Shown here: positions 7,650 to 15,428 of the stretch, in pieces
How positions within the stretch are numbered: the first letter of the stretch is position 1
Layout of the letters: each line of letters opens with the position of its first letter
Assembly (NCBI GenBank): GCA_023136785.1
Contig: JAGLQP010000004.1
Span: 1 to 17,520, forward strand
Source: Spirochaetales bacterium
GTDB lineage: Bacteria > Spirochaetota > Spirochaetia > SZUA-6 > DRHE01
Direction of reading: 5' to 3'
DNA: 17,520 nt
Made by a program: the position numbers and the translations under genes
Notes under the pieces: model-generated
What the model saw: only the letters and a program-made list of their open reading frames with translations
The model's database searches: none
Told to the model about the DNA's origin: nothing

Positions 7650-8321
7650 ATGGAAGTGAAAGAGTTTGAAGGAAAAAATGAAGAGGAGGCTATTAACAAG
7701 GCAATCGAAGCGTTGGGTTTGAACCGGGATGACATCGATGTGGAAATTGTCGAAGCAAAAAAATCCTCTTTTATTTTCGGAGGGGGGAAAGTCAAGATCC
7801 GAGTGCATCTGGAAGAGGAGCGGGAAGAAAGTACCGGGTCCCTCGAGCCGGCGGGGGATTTCGAGAATCAGATTATCGAGTTCATCGAAGGATTGATACA
7901 GAGAATCGGGATATCAGCCCACGTGCAGATTTCCTTTCGGGAGGACAACAAAATAGGAATCGACATCGATTCTCAGGACTCCGGTATCCTGATCGGTAAG
8001 AGAGGCCAGACCCTCGAAGCGTTGCAGACGATCGCGAATGTGGCGGCCAGCCGAATACAGGACGGCCATCCCCGCATCATCGTGGACAGTCAGGACTACA
8101 GAAGCAGGCGAGAACGTAGTCTGGTCCGGCTGGCCTACCAGACCGCCGACGAGGTGCGCCGCACCCGCGACTCTAAACTGCTCGAGGCAATGAATCCCTT
8201 CGAGCGCCGGTTGATTCATACCGCCTTGAGCAAGGAACGGGATGTAGAGACCTCCAGCGAGGGGGAGGGACTGTACAAGCGTGTGCGGGTGTACTACAGA
8301 GGATCGAGAAACCGGGGCTGA
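7650..8321 (+). CDS. jag: Jag/KhpB-type RNA-binding protein (Jag_N, KH and R3H domains)
   Basis: A 223-aa protein with three parts. A Jag_N domain (1-52) ends in FIFGGGKVKIRV. A KH domain (about 75-150) has GILIGKRGQTLEALQ, where GKRG is the RNA-contacting loop. An R3H domain (about 153-215) has R186-x3-H190 (RRLIH). The short linker is acidic. In other bacteria Jag/KhpB binds RNA with KhpA and affects cell elongation and division; its position behind yidC is classical. ATG at 7650 is chosen over the TTG one codon earlier because AAGGAGGAG (7635-7643) has ideal spacing to it. It is the last gene of the unit. Confidence 0.93.
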   Translation: MEVKEFEGKNEEEAINKAIEALGLNRDDIDVEIVEAKKSSFIFGGGKVKIRVHLEEEREESTGSLEPAGDFENQIIEFIEGLIQRIGISAHVQISFREDNKIGIDIDSQDSGILIGKRGQTLEALQTIANVAASRIQDGHPRIIVDSQDYRSRRERSLVRLAYQTADEVRRTRDSKLLEAMNPFERRLIHTALSKERDVETSSEGEGLYKRVRVYYRGSRNRG

Positions 8322-8386
8322 CCCTTTCCATTACCAAACCACACGGAGCTTCTCTCTCTTGGGTAGAGTGGTTTATATATTTAGTC

Positions 8387-8413
8387 AAAGAGTGGCCAGG
8401 AATTTCCACTTTT
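8387..8413. terminator. Two-way intrinsic terminator between jag and the M48 protease gene
   Basis: The arm AAGAGTGG (8388-8395) pairs with CCACTTTT (8406-8413), allowing one G-T pair, around a 10-base loop. On the plus strand the stem runs into a short T run; on the minus strand it is followed by TTTG and an AT-rich stretch. It overlaps the stop codon of the convergent protease gene (8412-8414). An outer inverted repeat (AAACCAC at 8336-8342, GTGGTTT at 8368-8374) may add to termination. Confidence 0.5.
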
Positions 8414-9650
8414 AATTCAACGCCCGAATTCGCTCGAGGGTTGTGGGATGGGAGTAGTGGTAAAAGCTGTACAGAGGGTGAGGAACAGGATTGCTGAGAT
8501 TGTCCTTGCTGAGGCGTTTCAAAGCTGTCTGAAATGCTTTACCGTACCGTGTTCGGGATTTCACGAAGTGATCCGCCTGGTACTCGTGACGTCGTGACCA
8601 CCAGGAGAACAGGGGTTTGAGGTAGAAGGTAAACGGACCTGAAACAAACATCACCAGGACGAGGACTGCCTGTGGGCTCGGTCCTGTAAAATTAAAAGCT
8701 TCGAAGAACGGCGAGTAGTTCAGGAGCAGGCTCACCAGCCAAAATCCGAGCAGTCCCGAAGATACCGAGAGAGCCAGGCGTTTGAGAATGTGTCCCAGCT
8801 TTTCGTGTCCGATCTCGTGGGCCAGGACTCCTGCTACTTGGTCTTCCTCCAGGCTGCGGATCAGGGTGTCGAACAGCACGATCCGCTTGACCCGGCCCAG
8901 TCCGCTGAAGTAGGCGTTGCTGTGTCTGCTCCGCTTACTGCCGTCCATGACGAAGATTCCCCGGGTTTTGAATCCCAAATGATCGGACAGAGCCTGAACC
9001 TTCTCCTTCAACGATCCTTCCTCGAGGGGGGTGAACTTGTTGAACAGAGGAGCGATCACCTTCGGATAGAGCACGATCATCACCAACTGGAAGGCGGTGA
9101 ACAGAATGAATCCCCAGAGCCACCAGAGCGTACCGGCGCGAATCAGCACAAACAACAGGGCCAGCAACGGTGTCATCAGAACGAGAGAGACCAGCAGGCT
9201 TTTCAATCCATCGAGGATGAAGAGTTTCCAGGTCATCCGATTGAAACCGTAGCGCGCCTCTATTACGAACTGGGCGTAGATCGTTGTTGGCAGCGAAACG
9301 ACACCAAAGATCAGAGAGATCAGATACACGTACAGGATCCCCTGGAGGATGGTTCCTACCGCAAGAGATGATACCCAGCTTTCAAGAGTTCCCAGCCAAC
9401 CGCTCGAGACCAGCAGAAGGACCAGTCCGGAACCGACGAGGGAGGAGATCACTGCCAGATAAGTCTTGCTCCTGCTGTATTCGATCGCCCTCTGGTAGTC
9501 CTGTCTCCCCCAAATTTCCACAGCCAATTCGGGGGGGTTGTCTTTACACGAGCGGGCATGTCGCAGGTTGAGCCAGAGCAAGAACTGTTCCCAAATGAGC
9601 TCGAGGAAGAACAGCGAAAGAAAGAGGATCAGAATCGCCTGTGGTTTCAT
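8412..9650 (-). CDS. M48 family membrane metalloprotease (Ste24/CAAX protease type)
   Basis: A 412-aa integral membrane protein. Hydrophobic segments lie at about 4-27, 64-84, 98-127, 146-171 and 175-200, with more at 293-312 and 327-345. The zinc site is HEIGH at 278-282, and the third ligand is probably Glu356 in EYQAD (356-360). NAYFSGLG...KRIVLFDTLI precedes the catalytic helix and SHPTTLERI ends the protein, as in Ste24 (family M48A). The long N-terminal membrane half and the place of the catalytic motif fit Ste24 better than the shorter HtpX. Bacterial members are thought to act in membrane protein quality control; the substrate here is unknown. The ATG at 9650 has GGGAGGA about 8 bases upstream. 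The gene converges on jag. Confidence 0.9.
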   Translation of the reverse strand: MKPQAILILFLSLFFLELIWEQFLLWLNLRHARSCKDNPPELAVEIWGRQDYQRAIEYSRSKTYLAVISSLVGSGLVLLLVSSGWLGTLESWVSSLAVGTILQGILYVYLISLIFGVVSLPTTIYAQFVIEARYGFNRMTWKLFILDGLKSLLVSLVLMTPLLALLFVLIRAGTLWWLWGFILFTAFQLVMIVLYPKVIAPLFNKFTPLEEGSLKEKVQALSDHLGFKTRGIFVMDGSKRSRHSNAYFSGLGRVKRIVLFDTLIRSLEEDQVAGVLAHEIGHEKLGHILKRLALSVSSGLLGFWLVSLLLNYSPFFEAFNFTGPSPQAVLVLVMFVSGPFTFYLKPLFSWWSRRHEYQADHFVKSRTRYGKAFQTALKRLSKDNLSNPVPHPLYSFYHYSHPTTLERIRALN

Positions 9651-9789
9651 ACAGAAGGTCCTCCCGTTCGTTCAAATATAGTAACAGAGACACCGAAGTG
9701 CCAACGAGCGGGGGAAAATTCTTGCCCTCGAGCTCGATGAGTTTTGGATTGTCTTCCGCCGTGGCGAGCCGGACGGAATCTTCGGACAT
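9651..9789 (-). pseudogene. Possible remnant of a GNAT-type acetyltransferase N-terminus
   Basis: Reading leftward from the ATG at 9787-9789 gives MSEDSVRLATAEDNPKLIEL followed by EGKNFPP and GTSVSLLLYLNERED. The opening resembles the first strand and helix of GNAT acetyltransferases (I/VR-x-AT-x-x-D-N, then an LE-containing helix). The frame then runs into the start of the protease gene, and the acetyl-CoA binding motif (R/Q-x-x-G-x-G/A) is absent. If real it is a truncated leftover; chance resemblance is possible. Confidence 0.25.
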
Positions 9790-10103
9790 GCCAAGATTAT
9801 AGGGCAAAAAGTCAAGCAGGACCACGAAATGATTCGACCGCTACCCAACGGGCAGGCAAACGAAGTAGTATATCCCTTGCCCTAGGTCCGAACTGCCCGA
9901 TCTGGTGTATATCGAAAAGAAGCTCCGCCCAGTCGTGCTGGATAGAGAAATCAGGGAAGCGTCGGTATGGGAGCCGATCGTTCTGCGTATGGGTGTATGG
10001 GTGTTCCCGGGAGCTTCGCCGAGACGCTACAGGTATTCAAAGACAAGATTGCGGCGCGGCGCCACCAGGTTCGGAGCCGCCTGGTTTCCTGGGACAAGGT
10101 GTC
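9651..10103. other. 453-base gap without an intact gene; apparent gene remnants
   Basis: No complete family-like gene is found here on either strand. The lhr frame stays open across it from 9744, but its residues before the ATG at 10104 are rich in Arg, Ser, Cys and Trp and look non-coding. Two fragments look more protein-like and are listed separately: the first part of a possible acetyltransferase (minus strand) and a 46-codon frame that overlaps the lhr start. A minus-strand TATAAT occurs at 9796-9801, but no convincing -35 goes with it. The region may be a decayed gene or genes. Confidence 0.5.
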
Positions 10104-10107
10104 ATGA
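9967..10107 (+). CDS. Unrecognised short frame (46 aa) coupled to lhr, possibly a broken gene's 3' end
   Basis: The frame ending at the TGA of 10105-10107 reads as a plausible protein C-terminus. It has GVPGSFAETL followed by a charged helix VFKDKIAARRHQVRSRL and SWDKVS. Its stop overlaps the lhr start (ATGA), a common sign of translational coupling. An in-frame TAG at 9943-9945 and another further upstream cut it off from a similar-looking stretch (from the ATG at 9829) in the same frame. A different frame is open across the middle. I see no family, no good Shine-Dalgarno and no sure start; ATG 9967 is only the first ATG. It could be the tail of a gene damaged by frameshifts. Confidence 0.3.
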   Translation: MGADRSAYGCMGVPGSFAETLQVFKDKIAARRHQVRSRLVSWDKVS

Positions 10108-13100
10108 ATCTGTCAAAATCTGCTGATCAGGCTCTCAGCCTCTTTCACCCGACCATCCGCCGCTGGTTCCAACAGAACTACGCCGCTCCCACAGACATCC
10201 AGATCCGTTCCTGGCCGTACATCGCCTCCGGTGGGCACGTTCTTCTTACCGCTCCTACGGGAAGCGGTAAGACCCTCTGCGCCTTTCTCTGGGCGATCAA
10301 CCAACTGGTCACGGGCGCCTGGGCTCGGGACGGCACCCGGGTGCTGTACATCTCCCCTTTGAAAGCACTGAACAACGACATCCGCCGCAACCTGGTGCAT
10401 CCGCTTCGGGAGATCCGGGAGGAGTTTTCTACAGAGGGGCTCGTCTGTCCGGAAATCCGGATCATGACCCGCAGTGGAGACACCCCGACCCGGGAACGGC
10501 AGCAGATGCTTCGTCGTCCACCAGAGGTCTTGATCACCACCCCTGAAAGCCTGAATCTTTTACTCAGCTCTCCCCGAGCCCGGGAAAACCTGGCATCGAT
10601 AGAGACGGTAATCCTCGATGAAATACACGCGATTGCCGCGGACAAACGGGGAACCCATCTCATCACCGCTGTGGAGCGTCTCGTGCTCCTGTCGGGGGAG
10701 TTCCAGCGGGTAGCCCTCTCGGCCACGGTCAGGCCGTTGGAAAGGGTTGCAGAATGGATCGGTGGCTACACCCTCATACGCGAGTCGGACGCTGCACGGG
10801 GTCAGGGCGAGTCGGTGTACCGAAGACGGGAAGTGACGATCCTGAAATCCAGCCATACCAAACAGCTCGAACTGCGGGTGGTTGCTCGCGGTGCATCGGA
10901 ATCTCAGCCGGACACCTCAGCCCGCGAAGCTTTTTGGCACGATCTGGTACAAGAGATTAAGAGTAGAATCCGAAGGAACCGTTCGACCCTCATCTTTACG
11001 AATACCCGCAGGCACGCGGAAAAATTGGCCCGCCTGATAAACGAAGAGGAGGAGGTCCAACTCGCCTATGCCCACCACGGGTCTCTGTCCAAAGAGATCC
11101 GTCTGGTGGTGGAACAGAAGCTCAAAGCCGGAGAGCTCTCTGCCATCGTAGCCACCAGCTCTCTGGAGCTGGGTATCGACATCGGAGATCTCGACGAAGT
11201 GCTTCTCGTTCAAACCCCTTTTTCCGTCGCCTCTACCCTACAGCGTATCGGCCGGGCTGGTCATGGTGTCGGACAGGTGAGCCGCGGCCGGCTCTATCCT
11301 ACCCATGGGAGAGACATCCTGAGTGCTGGCTTGATGGCCCGCTGCATCGCCGAGCAGGATATCGAAGAGATACACCCCGTAGAGGGTCCTCTGGATCTAC
11401 TGGCTCAGATCATTCTGTCCATGACGGGGGTGCGGGCCTGGAATGTCGGCGAGCTGTACGACACGGTGCGAACCAGCACCCCCTATCACAATCTTCACCG
11501 GAAACTCTTCGATCTAGTGATAGAGATGTTGGCCGGTCGTTATGCGGATCAGTACCTGCGGGAACTCAAACCTCGACTGTCCTGGGACAGGATGGAGAAC
11601 ACCGTTCAAGCCCGGCGGGGAGCAAGGCTTCTCGTATATCGGTCGGGAGGAACGATACCCGATCGAGGATACTACGATCTGCGTATCCAGCAGAATAACG
11701 CCAAAATCGGGGAGCTCGATGAAGAGTTTGTATGGGAACGGAAAGTCGGCGACACCTTCAATCTCGGTACGCAGAGCTGGAAGATCGTTCGTATCGACTC
11801 GAAAAATGTCGAAGTAATCCCCTGGAACGGTCCGATTAACATCACCCCTTTTTGGCGAGCAGAGAAGGCAGGCCGGGATTTCCACTACAGCGAAAAGGTC
11901 GGTCAGTTTCTGGAGCGGTGGAACGACAGGCTTGGTCACCCGGAAATGGTTGATTCCCTCTTGAACGAATACTTCCTCGACGAACCTTCCGCGCAAGCTC
12001 TGATTGCTTTTCTCAAACGACAGAAGGCAGCAACCGCCGGCGAGCTGCCCCACCGCCATCATCTGCTTATCGAACACGTAAAAGGGCCACTCGCTCAGAC
12101 TGCACTCCAGCGGGTGATCCTCCACACGCTCTGGGGGGCCCGGGTCAATTATCCCCTCTCCCTGATCCTTGAGGCTGCTTGGCGAAAGACCTACCGGAGG
12201 AGCAGCGTGGAGGTGCTCGCCGATGATGATTGTCTGCTGATTATCCCATCCGATCCTGAAAGGTTTTTCGTCGATGAGCTTCTCTCTCTCGCTCGGCCGA
12301 ATGCTGTTGAGGCACTACTGCGGGACAGTCTGGAGGGCAGCGGTTTCTTCGGCGCCCGTTTCCGGGAGAACGCCGGGAGAGCCCTGATCATTCCCCGATC
12401 GAATCTGGACAGACGGATACCCCTCTGGTTGACCCGCATGCGCTCCAAAAAGCTCCTCGAAGGAGTGGCGGGCTATCCGGAGTTTCCCATTCTTCTCGAA
12501 ACGTGGCGAAGTTGTCTACAGGATGAGTTCGACCTGCCCTCGGTCAAGCTAGTCCTTTCTGAGCTGGTTCAAGGACAGATCCGCCGCAGTGAAGTCCATA
12601 CCGATTTTCCCTCGCCCTTTGCCGAGAACATCAGCTGGATCCAGACCAATCAGCATATGTACGAAGGCGATGCGTTGCCCGGAACCGGAGTGTCGGCGGT
12701 ACAAGGCGACGTGATTCGGCAGATCCTCTACTCCTCCCGGTTAAGACCCCGAATCGCGGCCGAGCCGGCCGCGGAACTTCAGCTCAAGTTGCAGCGTACC
12801 GCTCCGGGATACGTTCCGGCACCGGCCGAAGAGCTCCTCGACTGGGTAAAGGAACGGCTGATCCTGGCGGATCCGGAGTGGATCGAACTGCTCGAAGCGG
12901 TGAAACGGGATCACCGGCTCGAGGCGGAGGATGTCGAGGAGAGGATCGCAGAGAAACTGATCCGATATCGTTTACCCGGAGCCGAGTGCTGGGTGATATC
13001 GGCCCTCGAGCTGATGCCCAGGATCCTGTGGGCGTTCAGCCGAGGAGCGGACCGACAAAGCATCGAACTACTCGAAGCGTTGGAAGTTGATGAGCAGCGC

Positions 13101-14651
13101 TTCAACAGGGGTTCCCTTTCCTGGGTTCGGGATAATCTCAAGGAAGGTGAGAACGAAGCGGAAGGAGCGGTCCCCCTTCTCTGCACCCTGGTTGGGGAGT
13201 GGCTGCGTTTCTACGGACCGATTCCGCTGACTTGGATCAGCCGCTGCCTGGGCTTGATGACCCCTCGTCTCGAGGCTGTACTCGATGCTTCTGTAGAGAG
13301 TGGGAGTCTGGTTGTAGATCACCTGACCCGCAACGCCACGGAACTTCAGGTTTGCGATGCAGAAAATTTGGAGATCCTGCTTCGCCTGATCCGCAAAGGT
13401 GGGCGACCCTCCTTCAAAGCCCTGAGCCTGGATCATCTCCCCCTCTTTCTGGCTGCTCATCAGGGGCTTGTTGGGAAAACCCAAGAACAGCGGGGAAGTA
13501 CTCCGGAAGATCTACGGCGGGTTCTGGAACAGCTGTTCGGCTTTCCCGCCCCGGTTCGCCTTTGGGAGGAGGAGCTGTTTCCCGCCCGGCTTGAGCCCTA
13601 CTTCGGCTCCTGGCTGGATGCGCTCCTACAGCGCAGCGAACTGCAGTGGTTCGGCTGCGGAAAGCAGCGAATCAGCTTCTGCTTCTCCTCGGATCTCGAA
13701 CTGTTCCTCAGCCCTGATGATTCCGATAGGGGGGACGATTTCTCCAATCTGCTTCCCTCCCCTAAAGGAAAATTCACCTTCTGGGAGCTGGTGGATCACT
13801 CGGGGCGGAGTCCTGCCGACACGACCAAGACAATCTGGAAGCATGTCTGGAGAGGCAGGCTGGCAGCGGATTCCTTCGAGGTGTTGAGAAAGGCGGCGGC
13901 TGGAGGATTTCGCGGTTTGCCCGATTTAACAGACAGGAGTAAGGCGAGAGGTCGGACCGGAAGGAAAAGCTACGACCGCTGGCGGGCGTCCCATCCCTTC
14001 TCCGGCAGCTGGTACGGGATCGAAGCTGCCGTTGAAGCAGACCCCCTGGAAGAGGAGGAGCTGGCCAGGGATCGGGTGCGTCAGATTCTGCAGCGGTATG
14101 GGATCCTGTTCAGAGAAATACTGGCTCGGGAGCTTCCGTCTCTCCAATGGTCACGGCTGTTTCGAACGTTGAGGATCATGGAACTGTCCGGGGAGATACT
14201 GAGCGGGTACTTCTTCGAGGGCATTCCGGGTCTGCAGTTCATCAGCCACAGTGCCTTTCACTCTCTGGAAACAGCTCTCCCCCAGGAAGAGATCTTCTGG
14301 TTTTGTGCCCTGGATCCCGTGTCTCCCTGCGGGCTGGGACTGGAGATGGCCGGACTTCCGGCGAGATTGGCTTCCAATCACCTCGTATATCACGGCAGCA
14401 GACTGGTTGTGTTGTCCAAGGGATGGGGAAAAGAAATAGATATCCGCGTGCCCCCTCAAGATCCTGCCATTCCCCGCTATCTCCGAGTGTTCGGGAATCT
14501 CCTCAGCCGGGATGTTGCGCCCAGGAAGAGTATCCGGGTCGAAAGAATCAACGGGTCGGCGGGCCGTGAAAGTCTCTACAAGAAGTCTTTTTTATCGTAC
14601 GGTTTTGTCGAGGAGTACAAGGGGCTGGTACTACGGGCCGGGTATCGATAA
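10104..14651 (+). CDS. lhr: Long Lhr-type superfamily 2 helicase
   Basis: This 1515-aa protein is of full-length bacterial Lhr size, meaning a helicase core plus a large C-terminal region. SF2 motifs occur in order. A Q-like segment PTDIQIRSWPYI is at 29-40, Walker A APTGSGKT at 50-57, TTPESL at 145-150, the Walker B/DEAD-type box DEIH at 172-175 and SATV at 206-209. Motif IV LIFTNTRR lies at 296-303, motif V SSLELGIDIG at 352-361 and motif VI QRIGRAGHG at 380-388. Residues from about 850 on form the poorly known C-terminal part. Lhr proteins are ATP-dependent 3'-5' translocases on nucleic acid, linked to DNA repair. ATG at 10104 is chosen because the conserved region starts about 12 residues later. 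The Shine-Dalgarno (AAGG at 10096-10099) is very close. Confidence 0.92.
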   Translation: MNLSKSADQALSLFHPTIRRWFQQNYAAPTDIQIRSWPYIASGGHVLLTAPTGSGKTLCAFLWAINQLVTGAWARDGTRVLYISPLKALNNDIRRNLVHPLREIREEFSTEGLVCPEIRIMTRSGDTPTRERQQMLRRPPEVLITTPESLNLLLSSPRARENLASIETVILDEIHAIAADKRGTHLITAVERLVLLSGEFQRVALSATVRPLERVAEWIGGYTLIRESDAARGQGESVYRRREVTILKSSHTKQLELRVVARGASESQPDTSAREAFWHDLVQEIKSRIRRNRSTLIFTNTRRHAEKLARLINEEEEVQLAYAHHGSLSKEIRLVVEQKLKAGELSAIVATSSLELGIDIGDLDEVLLVQTPFSVASTLQRIGRAGHGVGQVSRGRLYPTHGRDILSAGLMARCIAEQDIEEIHPVEGPLDLLAQIILSMTGVRAWNVGELYDTVRTSTPYHNLHRKLFDLVIEMLAGRYADQYLRELKPRLSWDRMENTVQARRGARLLVYRSGGTIPDRGYYDLRIQQNNAKIGELDEEFVWERKVGDTFNLGTQSWKIVRIDSKNVEVIPWNGPINITPFWRAEKAGRDFHYSEKVGQFLERWNDRLGHPEMVDSLLNEYFLDEPSAQALIAFLKRQKAATAGELPHRHHLLIEHVKGPLAQTALQRVILHTLWGARVNYPLSLILEAAWRKTYRRSSVEVLADDDCLLIIPSDPERFFVDELLSLARPNAVEALLRDSLEGSGFFGARFRENAGRALIIPRSNLDRRIPLWLTRMRSKKLLEGVAGYPEFPILLETWRSCLQDEFDLPSVKLVLSELVQGQIRRSEVHTDFPSPFAENISWIQTNQHMYEGDALPGTGVSAVQGDVIRQILYSSRLRPRIAAEPAAELQLKLQRTAPGYVPAPAEELLDWVKERLILADPEWIELLEAVKRDHRLEAEDVEERIAEKLIRYRLPGAECWVISALELMPRILWAFSRGADRQSIELLEALEVDEQRFNRGSLSWVRDNLKEGENEAEGAVPLLCTLVGEWLRFYGPIPLTWISRCLGLMTPRLEAVLDASVESGSLVVDHLTRNATELQVCDAENLEILLRLIRKGGRPSFKALSLDHLPLFLAAHQGLVGKTQEQRGSTPEDLRRVLEQLFGFPAPVRLWEEELFPARLEPYFGSWLDALLQRSELQWFGCGKQRISFCFSSDLELFLSPDDSDRGDDFSNLLPSPKGKFTFWELVDHSGRSPADTTKTIWKHVWRGRLAADSFEVLRKAAAGGFRGLPDLTDRSKARGRTGRKSYDRWRASHPFSGSWYGIEAAVEADPLEEEELARDRVRQILQRYGILFREILARELPSLQWSRLFRTLRIMELSGEILSGYFFEGIPGLQFISHSAFHSLETALPQEEIFWFCALDPVSPCGLGLEMAGLPARLASNHLVYHGSRLVVLSKGWGKEIDIRVPPQDPAIPRYLRVFGNLLSRDVAPRKSIRVERINGSAGRESLYKKSFLSYGFVEEYKGLVLRAGYR

Positions 14652-14700
14652 TCCCGAAGGGGTTGAAATTCTTGGACGAAACGGAGATAGTAGATCCACT

Positions 14701-14877
14701 ATGAAAAAGGCAGAGTGCAAGGGTGATCATCAGGGTCATCTGTGTGTCCTGGCAAGCAATGACCAGTTTGACAAAATAAAAGAGCTGACACAAAACCCGC
14801 AGTACATCTGCTTCAACTGCGGCCGGGTTGCCGAGTGCGACGACAACCTCTGCAACCCCATGTCCCTCAAGGATTAG
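14701..14877 (+). CDS. Small Cys-rich protein, probable metal-binding (58 aa)
   Basis: It starts MKKAECKGDHQGHLC and ends NLCNPMSLKD. It has six cysteines (6, 15, 37, 40, 46 and 52) and two early histidines (9 and 13). The centre, YICFNCGRVAECDDNLCNP, contains a CxxC pair like a zinc knuckle. The spacing suggests one zinc or iron site, but no function is known to me; similar small proteins with CFNCGRVA seem to exist in anaerobic bacteria (recollection, not checked). The ATG has only a distant GGAGA (14683-14687). It sits 49 bases after lhr and 9 bases before the PAP2 gene, on the same strand. Confidence 0.7.
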   Translation: MKKAECKGDHQGHLCVLASNDQFDKIKELTQNPQYICFNCGRVAECDDNLCNPMSLKD

Positions 14878-14886
14878 CCGGCTGGC

Positions 14887-15417
14887 GTGAAGCTTCGATC
14901 CTTCAAACGTTTCGATAATAAAGCCAGCCATCGACTTCAAGACCTTCTTCTGGGCTCCATCAGTCGGACCAGCTTGTCCGTGATTGCCCATTCTGCCGAT
15001 TCCGTTGTGGTCATTCCCTGTCTGTTTGTCCTGTGGTGGTGGCACGGTTTTTCCTGGCAGAGTATCGTCATCCCCATCGTCGTAGGCTTTGTTCTTTCCG
15101 TTCTGGTCACCTCGGTTCTCAAGTATGCCTTTCGCAGGAGCAGACCGGCCGGGGAGTGGGGTGCGTTCTATAGAAAAACGGATCCTCACTCCTTTCCTTC
15201 GGGCCACGCTTCCCGAACCATTACCATGACGATGATCGTTATGGCAGGGGGATGGATGCTGATCGGTGTTGCCTTGCTTCTCTGGACCCTCTTGGTCGGA
15301 CTATCCCGCATTATTCTTGGTGTGCACTATATCTACGATGTGCTTGCCGGTTATCTGCTCGGTCTGGGGATTGGAGTAGGCATGTGGCTGCTCATGACCT
15401 TCGATATCATTTTCTAA
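14887..15417 (+). CDS. PAP2-family membrane phosphatase
   Basis: A 176-aa membrane protein with all three PAP2 motifs: KYAFRRSRP (79-87), PSGH (104-107) and SRIILGVHYIYD (140-151). Thus His107, Arg141 and His147 would be the catalytic residues. Membrane segments lie near 38-53, 58-78, 113-137 and 150-171. The family removes phosphate from lipid phosphates such as undecaprenyl pyrophosphate or phosphatidic acid, usually on the outer side of the inner membrane; the substrate is not given by the sequence. The start is GTG at 14887, since no ATG precedes the first motif; its Shine-Dalgarno is weak. It follows the Cys-rich gene by 9 bases and ends 11 bases before the molybdoenzyme gene, which suggests one transcript. 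Confidence 0.88.
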   Translation: MKLRSFKRFDNKASHRLQDLLLGSISRTSLSVIAHSADSVVVIPCLFVLWWWHGFSWQSIVIPIVVGFVLSVLVTSVLKYAFRRSRPAGEWGAFYRKTDPHSFPSGHASRTITMTMIVMAGGWMLIGVALLLWTLLVGLSRIILGVHYIYDVLAGYLLGLGIGVGMWLLMTFDIIF

Positions 15418-15428
15418 CCAGTTGCATC

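Noticed and set aside
8336..8374. AAACCAC/GTGGTTT inverted repeat as the main jag terminator.
   Set aside because: The 25-base loop is long and no T run follows; the stem at 8388-8413 is a better terminator, so this is noted only as a possible addition.
8790..9371. Long plus-strand frame opposite the protease gene.
   Set aside because: It is a mirror of the well-supported M48 protease; its product is a run of polar residues with no family features.
9744..10103. Upstream extension of the lhr frame (120 codons).
   Set aside because: The residues are low in hydrophobic pattern and rich in Arg, Ser, Cys and Trp; the conserved Lhr start is at the ATG of 10104.
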